64,000 nucleotides of DNA from Kribbella sp. VKM Ac-2568 (GCF_004345365.1 NZ_SLVF01000009.1:248001-312000), one strand, 5' to 3'. Shown: positions 15,254 through 24,529, numbered from the stretch's first letter. Program-made: numbers and translations. Notes: a model not told the origin generated them from the letters alone.

Positions 15254-16117
15254 CAGCTTCTCTGGGTTGGCTACGACTCGTACTGCGGTTACCAGGGATC
15301 CGTCGGATTGCAGGGTGAGGAGGTGGGAGGTTTCGCGGACTCGGAGGAGGAGGGCAACCTCGCCGACCGAGTGGATCGGTACGGCGGCTAGCTGGTCGCC
15401 TCGGGTGTAGATGCGGGTGAAGAAGCGGGCTACCTTTTCCTGGCCGAGTACCGGTTTGCGGGCCGTTTTCGGTTGGCCGGCGCCGTCGGTCCAGGCGGTT
15501 ACCTCGGCGCGCAGCATGCTCTCGAGGCGTGCGAGATCACCTTCACGAGCAGCCGCGACGAAGTCCCGCAGCAACCGCTCCTGCTCCGCGCGGCTCGGGG
15601 TGAACTTCGGCCGACCCTTCTCGAGCGCCGCCGCTGCTCGCCGATGGAGTTGCCTGCAGTCGTCGGCGGAACGATCCAGGATCGCGGCGACCTCGTCGTA
15701 CGGGAGCACGAACGCGGTACGTAGTACGTAGACGGCGCGCTGCGGTGGCGTGAGTTGCTCCATCAGGTGCAGCATCGCCAGCGACAGGTCCGAGGTATCA
15801 CCAGAGTCGAGCGAATCCAGCGGGAGCGGTTCGGGGAGCCAGTCGCCGACGTAGTTCTCGCGCCGGGCCTGCCGGGCGCGCAGCGAGTCGATGGCGAGCC
15901 GCGTCACCACCGTGGTGAGGTAGCGACGCGGCTCCAGCACCTGGGCGCGATCGACACGCGCCCATCGCAGGTAGGCCTCCTGGAGCACGTCCTCGGCGTC
16001 GTGCCAACTGCCGAGCAGGCGATAGGCCAGCCCGGCCAGCATCCGTCGGTGCTCGACGAACTCGTCGAGGATCAGGCTCCGGGTGGCGTCCGGCACGTGA
16101 TCGCGATCCTGTTCCAC
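15200..16117 (-). CDS. sigJ: ECF41-type RNA polymerase sigma factor (SigJ-like)
   Basis: Sigma region 2 is at residues about 15-85 (YRLLGSWHDAEDVLQEAYLRW) and region 4 at about 125-175 (LTPPQRAVYVLRTAFVLPYDEVAAIL). A SnoaL-like C-terminal domain of about 100 residues follows. The linker WLPEPL and the C-terminal motifs DGAG and NPEKL match the conserved WLPEPL, DGGG and NPDKL motifs of ECF41. In that group the C-terminal extension replaces an anti-sigma factor and tunes activity. The gene overlaps the carboxymuconolactone decarboxylase-family gene upstream by 46 bases, the standard ECF41 arrangement. The start is GTG. Confidence 0.85.
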   Translation of the reverse strand: MEQDRDHVPDATRSLILDEFVEHRRMLAGLAYRLLGSWHDAEDVLQEAYLRWARVDRAQVLEPRRYLTTVVTRLAIDSLRARQARRENYVGDWLPEPLPLDSLDSGDTSDLSLAMLHLMEQLTPPQRAVYVLRTAFVLPYDEVAAILDRSADDCRQLHRRAAAALEKGRPKFTPSRAEQERLLRDFVAAAREGDLARLESMLRAEVTAWTDGAGQPKTARKPVLGQEKVARFFTRIYTRGDQLAAVPIHSVGEVALLLRVRETSHLLTLQSDGSLVTAVRVVANPEKLSAFEGHDGGSAVVFEDY

Positions 16118-16509
16118 AGGTTGATGGTGCCAATCGCGAGGAGCAGGTTGGCAGCCCCCTCCTCACCCCAGTGCTTCACCGCGTCGTCCCAGACCTCATC
16201 CGATACGCCGTGCTCGCCCAGCTTCGTGAAGGCATCCGTGAGGGCAAGCGCGGCCCGCTCCCCCTCGTCGTAGAAGGGCGACTCGTACCACGCGGCCAGC
16301 CCGAACAACCGCTCCGTGGACTCCCCCGCCTCCATCGCCTCGTGCGTATGCCGGTCCACGCAGTACGAGCAGGCGTTCGTCATGGACGCCCGCACCTTGA
16401 CCAGCTCCAGCACGGTCGGCTCAACCGCCGACGCTACGTACCGCTCCACTCCCAGCACAGCCCTGAAGCCTGCGGGAACCACCTTCGAGATGTCTATCCG
16501 TCTCTCCAT
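16072..16509 (-). CDS. Carboxymuconolactone decarboxylase-family (AhpD-like) protein
   Basis: The 145-residue protein carries the AhpD/CMD core ACSYCVDRHTHEA, with the redox cysteine pair (C-x2-C) and the following His. Helices typical of the family follow (LFGLAAWYESPFYDEGERAALALTDAFT). Family members act as thiol-dependent peroxidase partners or decarboxylases. Here the sigma-factor linkage suggests an oxidative or envelope stress output. It is the first gene of a two-gene operon with sigJ, and its ATG sits nine bases from the -10 element of an ECF41-like promoter. Confidence 0.85.
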   Translation of the reverse strand: MERRIDISKVVPAGFRAVLGVERYVASAVEPTVLELVKVRASMTNACSYCVDRHTHEAMEAGESTERLFGLAAWYESPFYDEGERAALALTDAFTKLGEHGVSDEVWDDAVKHWGEEGAANLLLAIGTINLWNRIAITCRTPPGA

Positions 16510-16517
16510 ACCGGTAC

Positions 16518-16545
16518 GACGGGCCGGCCGCGCGCCGACGTGACA
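16518..16545 (-). promoter_or_regulatory. ECF41-type autoregulated promoter
   Basis: On the minus strand TGTCACG is followed after 17 bases by CGTC. This closely fits the published ECF41 promoter, TGTCACA then about 16 bases then CGTC. The CGTC lies eight bases before the ATG of the CMD-family gene, so the transcript is probably leaderless and the sigma factor regulates its own operon. Confidence 0.7.
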
Positions 16546-16572
16546 CCTCAGGAGGTGAGCCAGGTCACGCCA

Positions 16573-17322
16573 TCAGCTGCCGGCGAGAACCGTGCGTGCC
16601 TTCTCGACGGCGGCCTCGGTGGCACCGTCGAGCTCGCCTTCCTGGCCGGCCAGGATCGAGACGGAGAGGATGACGTCGCCGATGCCGGTGGTGGCGGCGG
16701 TGAACTCGCGGCCTTCCAGCGGACCGGCGGTCCCGGTCAGCTTGAAGGCGAACGGTTCCTCACCGAACTTCGGCGCCGGGATCTCCACGACCTCCATCGG
16801 CGACGAGCCCTGGTCGGGGACCCGCATGGTCACCTTCTTGCAGGACTCGACGGCCTCCTTGTACGAGCTCTGCAGCTTCCGGACCGCCTTGGTGGTGACC
16901 ATCGAGTCGATGCCGAAGTCGATGTACGGTCCCTCCTGGCTGCCCGAGAAGGACCGGGCCGCGCTTGTCTTGGAGCCGGGCGCCTTCTCGGAGTTCAGGT
17001 ATTTCACCAGCGTCTTGCACTTGCTGGTCGGCGACGAGAAGGTGCCTGCGCTCTCGTCATCCGGGTCCTCCGGTTCCAGCGAGAACCCGCTCGGCAGATC
17101 CTTCAGCTCGAGCAGAGCCTTGGTCAGCTCGGCCTTCGTCCGCTGGGTCGGGCCGACCTCGGTCGGGGTCTCCGAGGGCGTCGGCTCGGCCGGAGTACTG
17201 ACCGGAGCCGTGGGGGTCGAGGCGGACGGTGATACCGCTCCGCTGGGTTGGTCCGCGCCACATGCGGCGAGCGTGAACGTGAGAGCTGCGGCAACGGCGA
17301 GCGGGAACGGCGCGAGCTTCAT
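16573..17322 (-). CDS. Predicted lipoprotein of unknown function
   Basis: A 20-residue signal ends in the lipobox LAAC. A Ser/Thr/Pro-rich spacer of about 40 residues follows, then a 190-residue soluble domain with three cysteines beyond the lipobox Cys. It is probably anchored to the outer face of the membrane. The domain resembles the sensor-like lipoproteins common in actinomycetes, but I recognise no named family. It lies 50 bases after rodA on the same strand, so it may be transcribed at the tail of the cell-shape operon. Confidence 0.7.
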   Translation of the reverse strand: MKLAPFPLAVAAALTFTLAACGADQPSGAVSPSASTPTAPVSTPAEPTPSETPTEVGPTQRTKAELTKALLELKDLPSGFSLEPEDPDDESAGTFSSPTSKCKTLVKYLNSEKAPGSKTSAARSFSGSQEGPYIDFGIDSMVTTKAVRKLQSSYKEAVESCKKVTMRVPDQGSSPMEVVEIPAPKFGEEPFAFKLTGTAGPLEGREFTAATTGIGDVILSVSILAGQEGELDGATEAAVEKARTVLAGS

Positions 17323-17372
17323 AACCCATCCAGAACCGTCGAGGGCCTAGGGAAGGCTGAAGCGTACCCGAC

Positions 17373-18542
17373 TCACACCTGGTGGGATCGAAGGTGGATG
17401 TTCTGCAGCAGCCCGACCGCCAGCAGCCCGGCGAACATCGACGAACCACCGTAGGAGACGAACGGCAGCGGCAGACCGGTGACCGGCATGATGCCGAGCG
17501 TCATGCCGATGTTCTCGAAGGCCTGGAAGGCGAACCAGCAGACCACACCGGTGGCCACCAGCCGGCCGAAGGCGTCTCGCGCGTTGACCGCGATCCGCAG
17601 GCCGCGCCACAGGATCAGCGCGAACAGGCAGATGATCGCGCCGGCACCGATCAGCCCGAGCTCCTCCCCCGCCACGGTGAACACGAAGTCGGTGTGCTGC
17701 TCGGGCACGAACGCGTTCTGCGTCTGCGATCCGTGGAACAACCCCTGCCCGAAGACTCCGCCGTTGCCGATCGCGATCCGCGCCTGGTTCACGTTGTAGC
17801 CGATGCCCTGCGGGTCCTGCGACGGGTCCGCGAACGCGGTGAACCGCGCGAGCTGGTACTCCTTCAGCACGTTCAGCTGGATCGCGAGTGCCCCGATCAG
17901 CGTCGCCGCGGTGACGATGCCGAGCATCCACCGCTTCGGTACGCCGGAGACCGCGATGATGCCGAACACGATCGAGCCGAGCACCATCACCGTGCCGAGG
18001 TCTGGCTGCAGCATCACCAGCAGCACCGGTACGGCGGCGACCGCGATCGCCTGGAGGATGTCGATCGTGCGGGCGTTCTCGCGGTGGTTCGTCTCGCCCT
18101 TCTCCGCGATCAGCAGCGCCATCCCGACGATCACCGCGAGCTTGGCGAACTCACTCGGCTGGACTGACATCCACGGCAGCTGGATCCACGAGCGCGACCC
18201 GTTGATCACCGCGCCGACCCCGGGCACCAATACGAGGATCAGCCCGACCACCGACGCGGCGTACAGGACGGGCGCGAGGATGCGGACGCGGCGGTGGTCG
18301 GTGACGGCGGCGCCGATCGCGAGCACCAGGCCGATCACGAAATTCAACGCATGCCGGACCAGGAACGCGTACTCGTTGCCGTCGGTGAGTGAGGTACGTC
18401 GGTAGGTCGCGGACCAGATCAGCAGCGACCCGATCGCCGACAGCGCGAGCACGCCGATCACGAGCACCCAGTCGGCGTGCCGGAGCGCGGAGCGTCGGTC
18501 GGCCCGCGGTCGCGACTGGCGGATCGGCGTCAACAGGCTCAC
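17373..18542 (-). CDS. rodA: RodA, SEDS-family peptidoglycan glycosyltransferase
   Basis: This polytopic protein of 389 residues has about ten membrane segments and the SEDS signatures GSRSWIQLPWMSVQPSEFAKL and TGLPLPFVSYGGSSM. SEDS proteins polymerise lipid II into glycan strands at the membrane with a class B PBP partner. The chosen GTG start overlaps the mrdA stop as GTGA, as expected for a coupled pair. The frame is open 50 codons further upstream, but that part lies inside mrdA. It is the last of five mre/mrd genes here. Confidence 0.92.
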   Translation of the reverse strand: MSLLTPIRQSRPRADRRSALRHADWVLVIGVLALSAIGSLLIWSATYRRTSLTDGNEYAFLVRHALNFVIGLVLAIGAAVTDHRRVRILAPVLYAASVVGLILVLVPGVGAVINGSRSWIQLPWMSVQPSEFAKLAVIVGMALLIAEKGETNHRENARTIDILQAIAVAAVPVLLVMLQPDLGTVMVLGSIVFGIIAVSGVPKRWMLGIVTAATLIGALAIQLNVLKEYQLARFTAFADPSQDPQGIGYNVNQARIAIGNGGVFGQGLFHGSQTQNAFVPEQHTDFVFTVAGEELGLIGAGAIICLFALILWRGLRIAVNARDAFGRLVATGVVCWFAFQAFENIGMTLGIMPVTGLPLPFVSYGGSSMFAGLLAVGLLQNIHLRSHQV

Positions 18543-20590
18543 TGGGCCGGCTTCTTCGCGGGCGGAGCGGGCTTGATGTTGTAGAGCGTCTCGTAGATCT
18601 TCCGTACCGCGTCGCCGGAGGCGCCGGACCCCGTACCGGCCTGGCTGATCATCATCACCACGGCATAGCGGTCCGAGTACGACGCCAGCCACGAGGTGGT
18701 CTGCTTGCCGTAGACCTCGGCAGTACCGGTCTTGGCGCGGATCGGGATCTGGTCCAGCGGGAATCCGGTGAACTTCCAGGCCGCCGTACCGGTGCGAGTG
18801 GTTTCCTTCAGCGCCTTGTCGATGAAGCGCAGGGTCGAGGAGGGCACCGGCAGGCGGGCGGCGACCTTGCTCGGGACGGCGCGCGCCTTGCCGTTTGGGC
18901 CGATCACCGCCTTCGCCACCCGGGGCTCCCAGAGGGTGCCGCCGTTCGAGAGCGCCGAGTAGACCGTCGCCAACTGTAACGGTGTCACCGTGGTGTCGCC
19001 CTGGCCGATGGCGAAGTTCACGGCGTCACCCGCGCGGTAGCGATAGCCGTCCGCGCAGAACTCGCGGGAGAACTGCTTCAGGAACGCCGACGTCCCGGAC
19101 GGTGGATTCTCCGCGAGCTTGCAGTAGTAGTCCTTCTGCGCGTCGTAGTACTCCTTCTTCCACTTGCGGTCGGCGATCCGGCCGGACACCTCGCCGGGCA
19201 GGTCGATCCCGGTCGGCTTGCCGAGGCCGAACTTCTTCGCCATCTCGACCAGCGGGTCCACCGCGTTGATGTCACCGGAGTTGCCGCCTTCTTTGAGCCA
19301 CAGGTTGTACGCGATCCGGTAGAAGAAGGTGTCGCAGGACAGCGCGAGCGCCTGGTCGAAGCCGATCATCCCGTGCGACGCGGACTCGTAGTTCTTGAAC
19401 CTGCGGTTGCCGACCTCGAAGAACGACGAGCAGTCCAGCCGGGTCTTCGTGCTGTACCCGTTGGCCATCGCGGCCGCGGTGGTGATCGGCTTGAAGGTCG
19501 ACCCCGGGGCCAGCTGGCCCTGCAACGCCCGCGACACCAGCGGCGTCCCCGACTTCGTGGAGTAGAGCACGTCCAGTTCGCGCTGCGAGATGCCGCCGAC
19601 CCAGACGCCCGGGTCGTAGCTGGGGTAGCTCGCCATCGCGACGATCTGGCCGGTCTTCGTGTCCATCACCACGGCCGCGCCGGAGTCGGCGACGTACTTG
19701 CGCTTGGTGATCTTGTCGTACTGCTTGCGGGCCGTCACGATCGCGCCGCGCAACTGCGCCTCGACCGACGCCTGGACCCGTGCGTCGATGCTGGTCATCA
19801 GCGTCGACCCCGGCACCGGCGCGGTCTGCTTCTGCAGGCCGGTGGTGTACCCGACGGCGTCGACGATCACGTTCTTCACGCCGGGCTTCCCGCGCAGCAA
19901 CTGGTCGTACGTGCGCTCGACCCCGGCCCGGCCGACCAGGTCCGAGCGGTGCGGCACCGAGTCCTGCCCGGCCTTCTCCAGCGCGTCCAGCTCGGTGGTG
20001 GTGATCGGCGACAGGTAACCGAGGATGTGCGCCGCGTTCACCCCGTACGGCGAGGGGTAGGCCCGCAGCGCGGCCGATTCCGCCGCCACGCCCGGGAAGT
20101 CCTCGCGGCGTTCCATCACCTCGATCGCCACCTGCTCGCTGACGTCCTTGGCCACCGGGATCGGCTGGTACGGCGTGCCGTTCCAGCAGGCGGGTGGCTT
20201 CGATGCCCCGGGTTCACCGCAGAGCATGGTCCGGGCGGTGAGGTCCTTCGGCTTCTGGCCGAGCACCTTCGCCAGCCGGGCGAGCACCACCTTCTGCTGG
20301 TCGTCCGGCAACTTGGCCAGCACTGACCGGTCGACGGTGATCACCAGCGACACCCGGTTGCCGACCAGGGTGCGGCCGGCCGCGTCGACGACCGTGCCGC
20401 GTGGGGCGGGAATGAGCACCTCGCGGGTGTGGTTCTGGGTGGCCGCCTGGGTGTAGTCGTCCGAAGACATCACCTGCATGTACCAGAGCCTTGCCAACAG
20501 GGTGAACATCAGCGAGAAGACGAGCACCTGGATCATGAACAGGCGCAGCCGCGGCTTCAGCGGCGCCGGGTTGAAGCTGTCGAAGCTCAT
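18539..20590 (-). CDS. mrdA: Penicillin-binding protein 2 (class B transpeptidase)
   Basis: The 683-residue protein has one N-terminal membrane anchor (LFMIQVLVFSLMFTLLARLWYM), a PBP dimerisation domain and a transpeptidase domain. The transpeptidase motifs are all present: SxxK in GSTFKP, SxN-type in SCDTFFY, and KTGTAEV. It crosslinks peptidoglycan with RodA. The ATG start overlaps the mreD stop as ATGA. The frame extends 17 codons upstream into mreD, but the MSFDSF start is better supported by the overlap. Confidence 0.92.
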   Translation of the reverse strand: MSFDSFNPAPLKPRLRLFMIQVLVFSLMFTLLARLWYMQVMSSDDYTQAATQNHTREVLIPAPRGTVVDAAGRTLVGNRVSLVITVDRSVLAKLPDDQQKVVLARLAKVLGQKPKDLTARTMLCGEPGASKPPACWNGTPYQPIPVAKDVSEQVAIEVMERREDFPGVAAESAALRAYPSPYGVNAAHILGYLSPITTTELDALEKAGQDSVPHRSDLVGRAGVERTYDQLLRGKPGVKNVIVDAVGYTTGLQKQTAPVPGSTLMTSIDARVQASVEAQLRGAIVTARKQYDKITKRKYVADSGAAVVMDTKTGQIVAMASYPSYDPGVWVGGISQRELDVLYSTKSGTPLVSRALQGQLAPGSTFKPITTAAAMANGYSTKTRLDCSSFFEVGNRRFKNYESASHGMIGFDQALALSCDTFFYRIAYNLWLKEGGNSGDINAVDPLVEMAKKFGLGKPTGIDLPGEVSGRIADRKWKKEYYDAQKDYYCKLAENPPSGTSAFLKQFSREFCADGYRYRAGDAVNFAIGQGDTTVTPLQLATVYSALSNGGTLWEPRVAKAVIGPNGKARAVPSKVAARLPVPSSTLRFIDKALKETTRTGTAAWKFTGFPLDQIPIRAKTGTAEVYGKQTTSWLASYSDRYAVVMMISQAGTGSGASGDAVRKIYETLYNIKPAPPAKKPAQ

Positions 20591-21120
20591 CGCAGCACCC
20601 GCTGCCGTTCCCGGGCCGGGACGACTCGTCCCATCACCCACATCACCAGCGGGATCACCACGATCGCGCCGACCACGTCGTACCCGGCGGCGATCCCGAC
20701 CCGGACTCCGAACTCACCCCAGTCGACCGCCGGGTCGTGCAACAGCGACCCGGTCGCGGAGTACACGGTCAGGGAGAGGACCGCGCCCAGTACTACGGTC
20801 AGCGCGACGCCGAGTGGTCCCACCGGTCCGGCGGACGTCTCTCGCCGGATCAGGCCCGCGGTGTAGCCGGCGATCGCCAGAGCAAGGGCCCACCGGCCGG
20901 TCGTGTGGTCCGCGGGTGGCACCACGTCGAGCATCAGGCCGCCGGCGAATCCCGCGATCGCGCCCCACTCAGGTCCTCGGGCGAGGGCGAGCGCGAGCAC
21001 CACGATCATCACCAGGTCGCAGGTGACCCCGGCGACCGCGATGTGCGGCAGTACCGACGTCTGCACGGTGACGGCGATCATCAGGAACAGCGCGGCCAGG
21101 GCGATCCGGAGCGCGGGCAA
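20587..21120 (-). CDS. mreD: Rod shape-determining protein MreD
   Basis: The 177-residue integral membrane protein has about five hydrophobic segments. It keeps the MreD pattern LPHIAVAGVTCDLVMIVVLALALARGP and the GFAGGLMLDVVPP loop. It links MreC to the cytoplasmic elongation machinery. The start appears to be TTG, one base after the mreC stop; no ATG or GTG fits better. Confidence 0.85.
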   Translation of the reverse strand: MPALRIALAALFLMIAVTVQTSVLPHIAVAGVTCDLVMIVVLALALARGPEWGAIAGFAGGLMLDVVPPADHTTGRWALALAIAGYTAGLIRRETSAGPVGPLGVALTVVLGAVLSLTVYSATGSLLHDPAVDWGEFGVRVGIAAGYDVVGAIVVIPLVMWVMGRVVPARERQRVLR

Positions 21121-21121
21121 G

Positions 21122-22048
21122 TCAGCGTCCCTTCTCCGGCGTCACCGTGGTGCGCGGCGCCCGGGCGGGTGGTCCGGTGACCACGCCGACCGTGTCGATG
21201 CTGCTCGGGTCGACGAACGGCTTCACCTGCGCGGTCGAACCGAGCGCGCCCTGCACCGGCGTCACCGAGGTGATCTGACCGATCGGGACCCCCGGGACGT
21301 ACGGCGCATTGCCGCTCGATCCCCAGGTGACGATCCGGTCCCCCGGCTTCGGCTGCGCCTTCAGATCCACCAGCTTGTAGTCCAGCGATGCGTGCGAGCC
21401 CACCTCGCCACGGCCGGAGACAAACCCGAGCGCCAGCGTGGAGTTCAGCCGGCCGCCGACGGTCGAGTTCCGGTCGCCGATCAGCAGCACGGTCGCGGTC
21501 GCCTGGGTGGTGCGCACCACCCGGCCGACGAGCCCGTCGCCGTTGAGCACGGTCATGTCCGGCCGCACCCCGTCCGCAGTACCGGCGTCGATCGTGACCG
21601 TGTGGTTGAAGCTCTGCGCGCTGCCGATCCCGATCACCCGGGCCGGCGTCACCGTGTAGGCCGGGGCGACCTTGAGCAGCCGGTCCAGCTCCGCCGCGCG
21701 GCTGCGGGCGTAGTCGGTGGTCTTCAAGTCACTGTTGAGTTTTTCGTTCTCCGCTTTGAGTTTCTCGTTCTCTGCCTTGAGCCTATCCACTTCGGCGAAC
21801 CGGTCCCGGAGGTCATCCACAGGCTGCCGCGCGTTGGTCGCACCCGACTCCAGCGGACCGAAGATTGCCGCCGCGGCGTGCCGGAGCGGCTCCACCGGAG
21901 AACCGGCCGAGCGCCGGGCGTCCAGCACGATCAGGGTGAACGAGGCCAGGATCACCAGCACCAGGATCGTCCGGCGGCGGCGGATCTCCCGCGGCAGACC
22001 GGCCGACCGGACCAGGCCCTTGGCCGGTGTTCCGAGGTCTTTGAGCAT
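21122..22048 (-). CDS. mreC: Rod shape-determining protein MreC
   Basis: One N-terminal membrane anchor (TILVLVILASFTLIVLD) is followed by a coiled coil (VDRLKAENEKLKAENEKLNSD), then the paired beta-barrel domains of MreC (ARVIGIGSAQSFNHTVTID, GLVGRVVRTTQATATVLLIGD). The C-terminus is a short Pro/Arg-rich tail. It acts as the extracytoplasmic scaffold for PBP2 and RodA. It lies ten bases after mreB. Confidence 0.9.
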   Translation of the reverse strand: MLKDLGTPAKGLVRSAGLPREIRRRRTILVLVILASFTLIVLDARRSAGSPVEPLRHAAAAIFGPLESGATNARQPVDDLRDRFAEVDRLKAENEKLKAENEKLNSDLKTTDYARSRAAELDRLLKVAPAYTVTPARVIGIGSAQSFNHTVTIDAGTADGVRPDMTVLNGDGLVGRVVRTTQATATVLLIGDRNSTVGGRLNSTLALGFVSGRGEVGSHASLDYKLVDLKAQPKPGDRIVTWGSSGNAPYVPGVPIGQITSVTPVQGALGSTAQVKPFVDPSSIDTVGVVTGPPARAPRTTVTPEKGR

Positions 22049-22058
22049 CGCGTCTGCC

Positions 22059-23087
22059 TCAGCGGCGGCGGTCGGTGACGAGGATGCGGTTCAGCGTCTC
22101 GATGTTGTCGACGCACTTGCCGGCCCCGAGGACGACGGCGTCCAGCGGGTTCTCGGCGACGTGGATCGGGATACCGGTCTCGTGCCGCAGCCGCTCGTCC
22201 ATGCCCTTCAGCAGCGCGCCGCCGCCGGTCAGCACGATGCCGCGGTCGACGATGTCGCCGGCCAGCTCCGGTGGGGTCTTGTCCAGGGTGGCCTTGACCG
22301 CGTCGACGATCGCCGTGATCGGCTCCTCGATCGCCTGCCGGATGCTCGACGACGACACCTTCACGGTGCGCGGCAGCCCGGACACCATGTCCCGGCCGCG
22401 GATCTCGGAGTCCGGGCCGTCGGAGGTCGGGAACGCCGAGCCGATGGTCATCTTGATCTGCTCGGAGGTGGCCTCGCCGAGCATCAGCGAGTACTCCTTC
22501 TTGCAGTAGTTCACGACCGCCTTGTCGATGGCGTCGCCGGCCACCCGGATCGACTGGCTGGTGACGATGCCGCCGAACGAGATCACCGCGACCTCGGTGG
22601 TGCCACCGCCGATGTCGACCACCATGTTGCCGGTGGCGTCGCGGACCTCGAGGTTGGAGCCGAGCGCGGCGGCCATCGGCTCCTCGATGATGTAGACCTT
22701 GCGGGCGCCGGCCATGTACCCGGCGTCGCGGACGGCGCGCTGCTCGACCGCGGTGATCCCGGACGGCACGCAGACGACGATCCGCGGTTTGGCGAAGTAC
22801 CGCCGGCGGTGCACCCGCTGGATGAAGTACCGCAGCATCTGCTCGGCCGCGTCGAAGTCGGCGATCACGCCGTCCTTGAGCGGCCGGATCGCGGTGATGT
22901 TGCCCGGCGTACGGCCGATCATCTTCTTGGCCTCGTGCCCGAAGGCGACCGCCTCACGCGGTTCGTCCGTCCGGGTCGCCACGACGGACGGCTCGTTGAG
23001 GACCACGCCGCGACCGCGCACGTAGACCAGGGTGTTCGCCGTTCCGAGGTCGACCGCCATATCGCGGCCGAGCATGCTGTTCGCCAT
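22059..23087 (-). CDS. mreB: Rod shape-determining protein MreB (bacterial actin)
   Basis: This full-length 342-residue actin homologue has the phosphate-1 motif VDLGTANTLVYVRGRG, the phosphate-2 motif VVDIGGGTTEV and the adenosine motif LTGGGALLKGMDERL. It forms ATP-dependent filaments at the membrane. In filamentous, sporulating actinomycetes it serves spore-wall and septal synthesis more than hyphal growth. First gene of the mreB-mreC-mreD-mrdA-rodA operon; the promoter lies in the 495-base region upstream. Confidence 0.95.
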   Translation of the reverse strand: MANSMLGRDMAVDLGTANTLVYVRGRGVVLNEPSVVATRTDEPREAVAFGHEAKKMIGRTPGNITAIRPLKDGVIADFDAAEQMLRYFIQRVHRRRYFAKPRIVVCVPSGITAVEQRAVRDAGYMAGARKVYIIEEPMAAALGSNLEVRDATGNMVVDIGGGTTEVAVISFGGIVTSQSIRVAGDAIDKAVVNYCKKEYSLMLGEATSEQIKMTIGSAFPTSDGPDSEIRGRDMVSGLPRTVKVSSSSIRQAIEEPITAIVDAVKATLDKTPPELAGDIVDRGIVLTGGGALLKGMDERLRHETGIPIHVAENPLDAVVLGAGKCVDNIETLNRILVTDRRR

Positions 23088-23582
23088 CGGAGGCGCCCTT
23101 CCGCTCGATCCGGGTTCTCAGGCTAAGCGCGCGACCACTGTCGCCGCCGCATCGACACGGGCCCGACAAGTCCGGATTACCCAGGTCGACCGCCCACGCA
23201 TCGTATCCGACTAGTGACCCCGAGAAACCCCCCGGGTCCCGTTGTTCTGCTTGGCATTGCGGGCCGTCAGTTGTCTGGCACCGTACCGCGAGCGACAGCG
23301 TGCGTCAGTGGCCGATATCCGGTCGGCGGCGTGGGCATCCAGCCGGCCGGCAGCTCCTGATCCGCCGACCGGCTGGTACCGCGGACTGCCGGTCGGTGTC
23401 GGGCGCGGGTCGGCGTACGGAACGACAGGTAGTACTGCGCTCTGGCGCGCCCCGATCGACCTCGGTGAGCGTGGAGGTTGACGTCGCGAGCGCTCCCGGC
23501 CACCCCGCGACCACCTGGTACTCACGAGCGGCGACGCAGGAGCCGCGATCGAGGTACGAGGCGGGCGGACCGGAGTACAGGG
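23088..23582. other. Long non-coding region between ndk and mreB
   Basis: There is no credible gene on either strand. It must hold the mre operon promoter. A TACGAT hexamer on the minus strand (23200-23205), 112 bases before the mreB ATG, is a candidate -10, but no clear -35 accompanies it. I see no strong terminator for ndk. Confidence 0.4.
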
Positions 23583-23993
23583 TCAGGGCAGGTCGGGGAA
23601 CCAGATCTTGATCTCGCGGGAGGCGGACTCCGGGGAGTCGGAGCCGTGGACGAGGTTCTCGCGGTTGGAGAGGGAGAGGTCGCCGCGGATGGTGCCGGGA
23701 GCTGCCTTGCGGCCATCGGTGGCGCCGTTCAGGGCTCGGACCACCTCGACCGCCTCGTCACCCTCGAGGACCAGGGCTACCAGCGGGCCGCTGGTGACGA
23801 AGGCGCGGAGCGGCGGGTAGAAGTCGCGCTCGACGTGCTCGGCGTAGTGCTGGTCGGCCTGTTCGCCGTCGATCGTGCGCAGGTCCATCGCGACGATGGA
23901 CAGGCCCTTCGCCTCGAAGCGGCCGAGGACCTCCCCGACCAGGCCACGGCGTACCGTGTCGGGCTTCAGCAGGACGAGGGTGCGCTGCGACAT
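23583..23993 (-). CDS. ndk: Nucleoside diphosphate kinase
   Basis: The 136-residue enzyme transfers the terminal phosphate from ATP to nucleoside diphosphates through a phosphohistidine. The active-site segment NLVHGSDSPESA contains the catalytic His, and the opening RTLVLLKPDTVRRGLVGEV is diagnostic. The length is standard. It lies between the DUF4233/folC pair and the mre operon, the usual order in related actinomycetes. Confidence 0.95.
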   Translation of the reverse strand: MSQRTLVLLKPDTVRRGLVGEVLGRFEAKGLSIVAMDLRTIDGEQADQHYAEHVERDFYPPLRAFVTSGPLVALVLEGDEAVEVVRALNGATDGRKAAPGTIRGDLSLSNRENLVHGSDSPESASREIKIWFPDLP

Positions 23994-24166
23994 GTCTGTT
24001 CAACTCCGGGGTTTCTAGGCGGCCTTTCGCCGCTGAGCCTATCGATCACAACTTTTCACACGGATGGCGCATCTAGCAGGTAGCGGGGAAGGCGAGGGGG
24101 GCTTGCCGACTCTGTCGCGATGGGTTGCGAGCCGGCGTCACTGCCTCAAAGTGGCGCCGGCTCGCG

Positions 24167-24529
24167 TCAGCTCGGTTCTTCCTGCGCCGGCCCGCCTTGA
24201 GCGGACTGGGCCTGCGCCGCCTTCGCCTCGTCGATCCGCTTCCCGAGCACGATCGCCATCACCCAGAACGTGCCGAAGGCCAGACCGAGCGCGAACATCA
24301 CCGGTACGACGAAGCCGAGGCCGACCGCCGCGACCTGGATGATCCAGCCCAGCACATAGCCGACCTGGGTCCGGAGCAGCCCGGCGGCGACGACAGCCAG
24401 TACTGCGAGCCCAAGGCACAGCGGGATCGCAATACTGGGTTCGACGTCCGCGACCGAGATCATCACGGGCGTGGCGAGGGCGAGCACGAGCGCCTCGAAG
24501 CCCAGCACGATCGACGCGAGCGATCTCAT
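24167..24529 (-). CDS. DUF4233 membrane protein
   Basis: The 120-residue protein has four predicted membrane segments and a charged Gln/Ala/Pro tail. This small family (DUF4233) is found directly after folC in actinobacteria, as here: its ATG overlaps the folC stop as ATGA. Its function is unknown; the linkage hints at a role near folate or envelope metabolism but proves nothing. Confidence 0.8.
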   Translation of the reverse strand: MRSLASIVLGFEALVLALATPVMISVADVEPSIAIPLCLGLAVLAVVAAGLLRTQVGYVLGWIIQVAAVGLGFVVPVMFALGLAFGTFWVMAIVLGKRIDEAKAAQAQSAQGGPAQEEPS

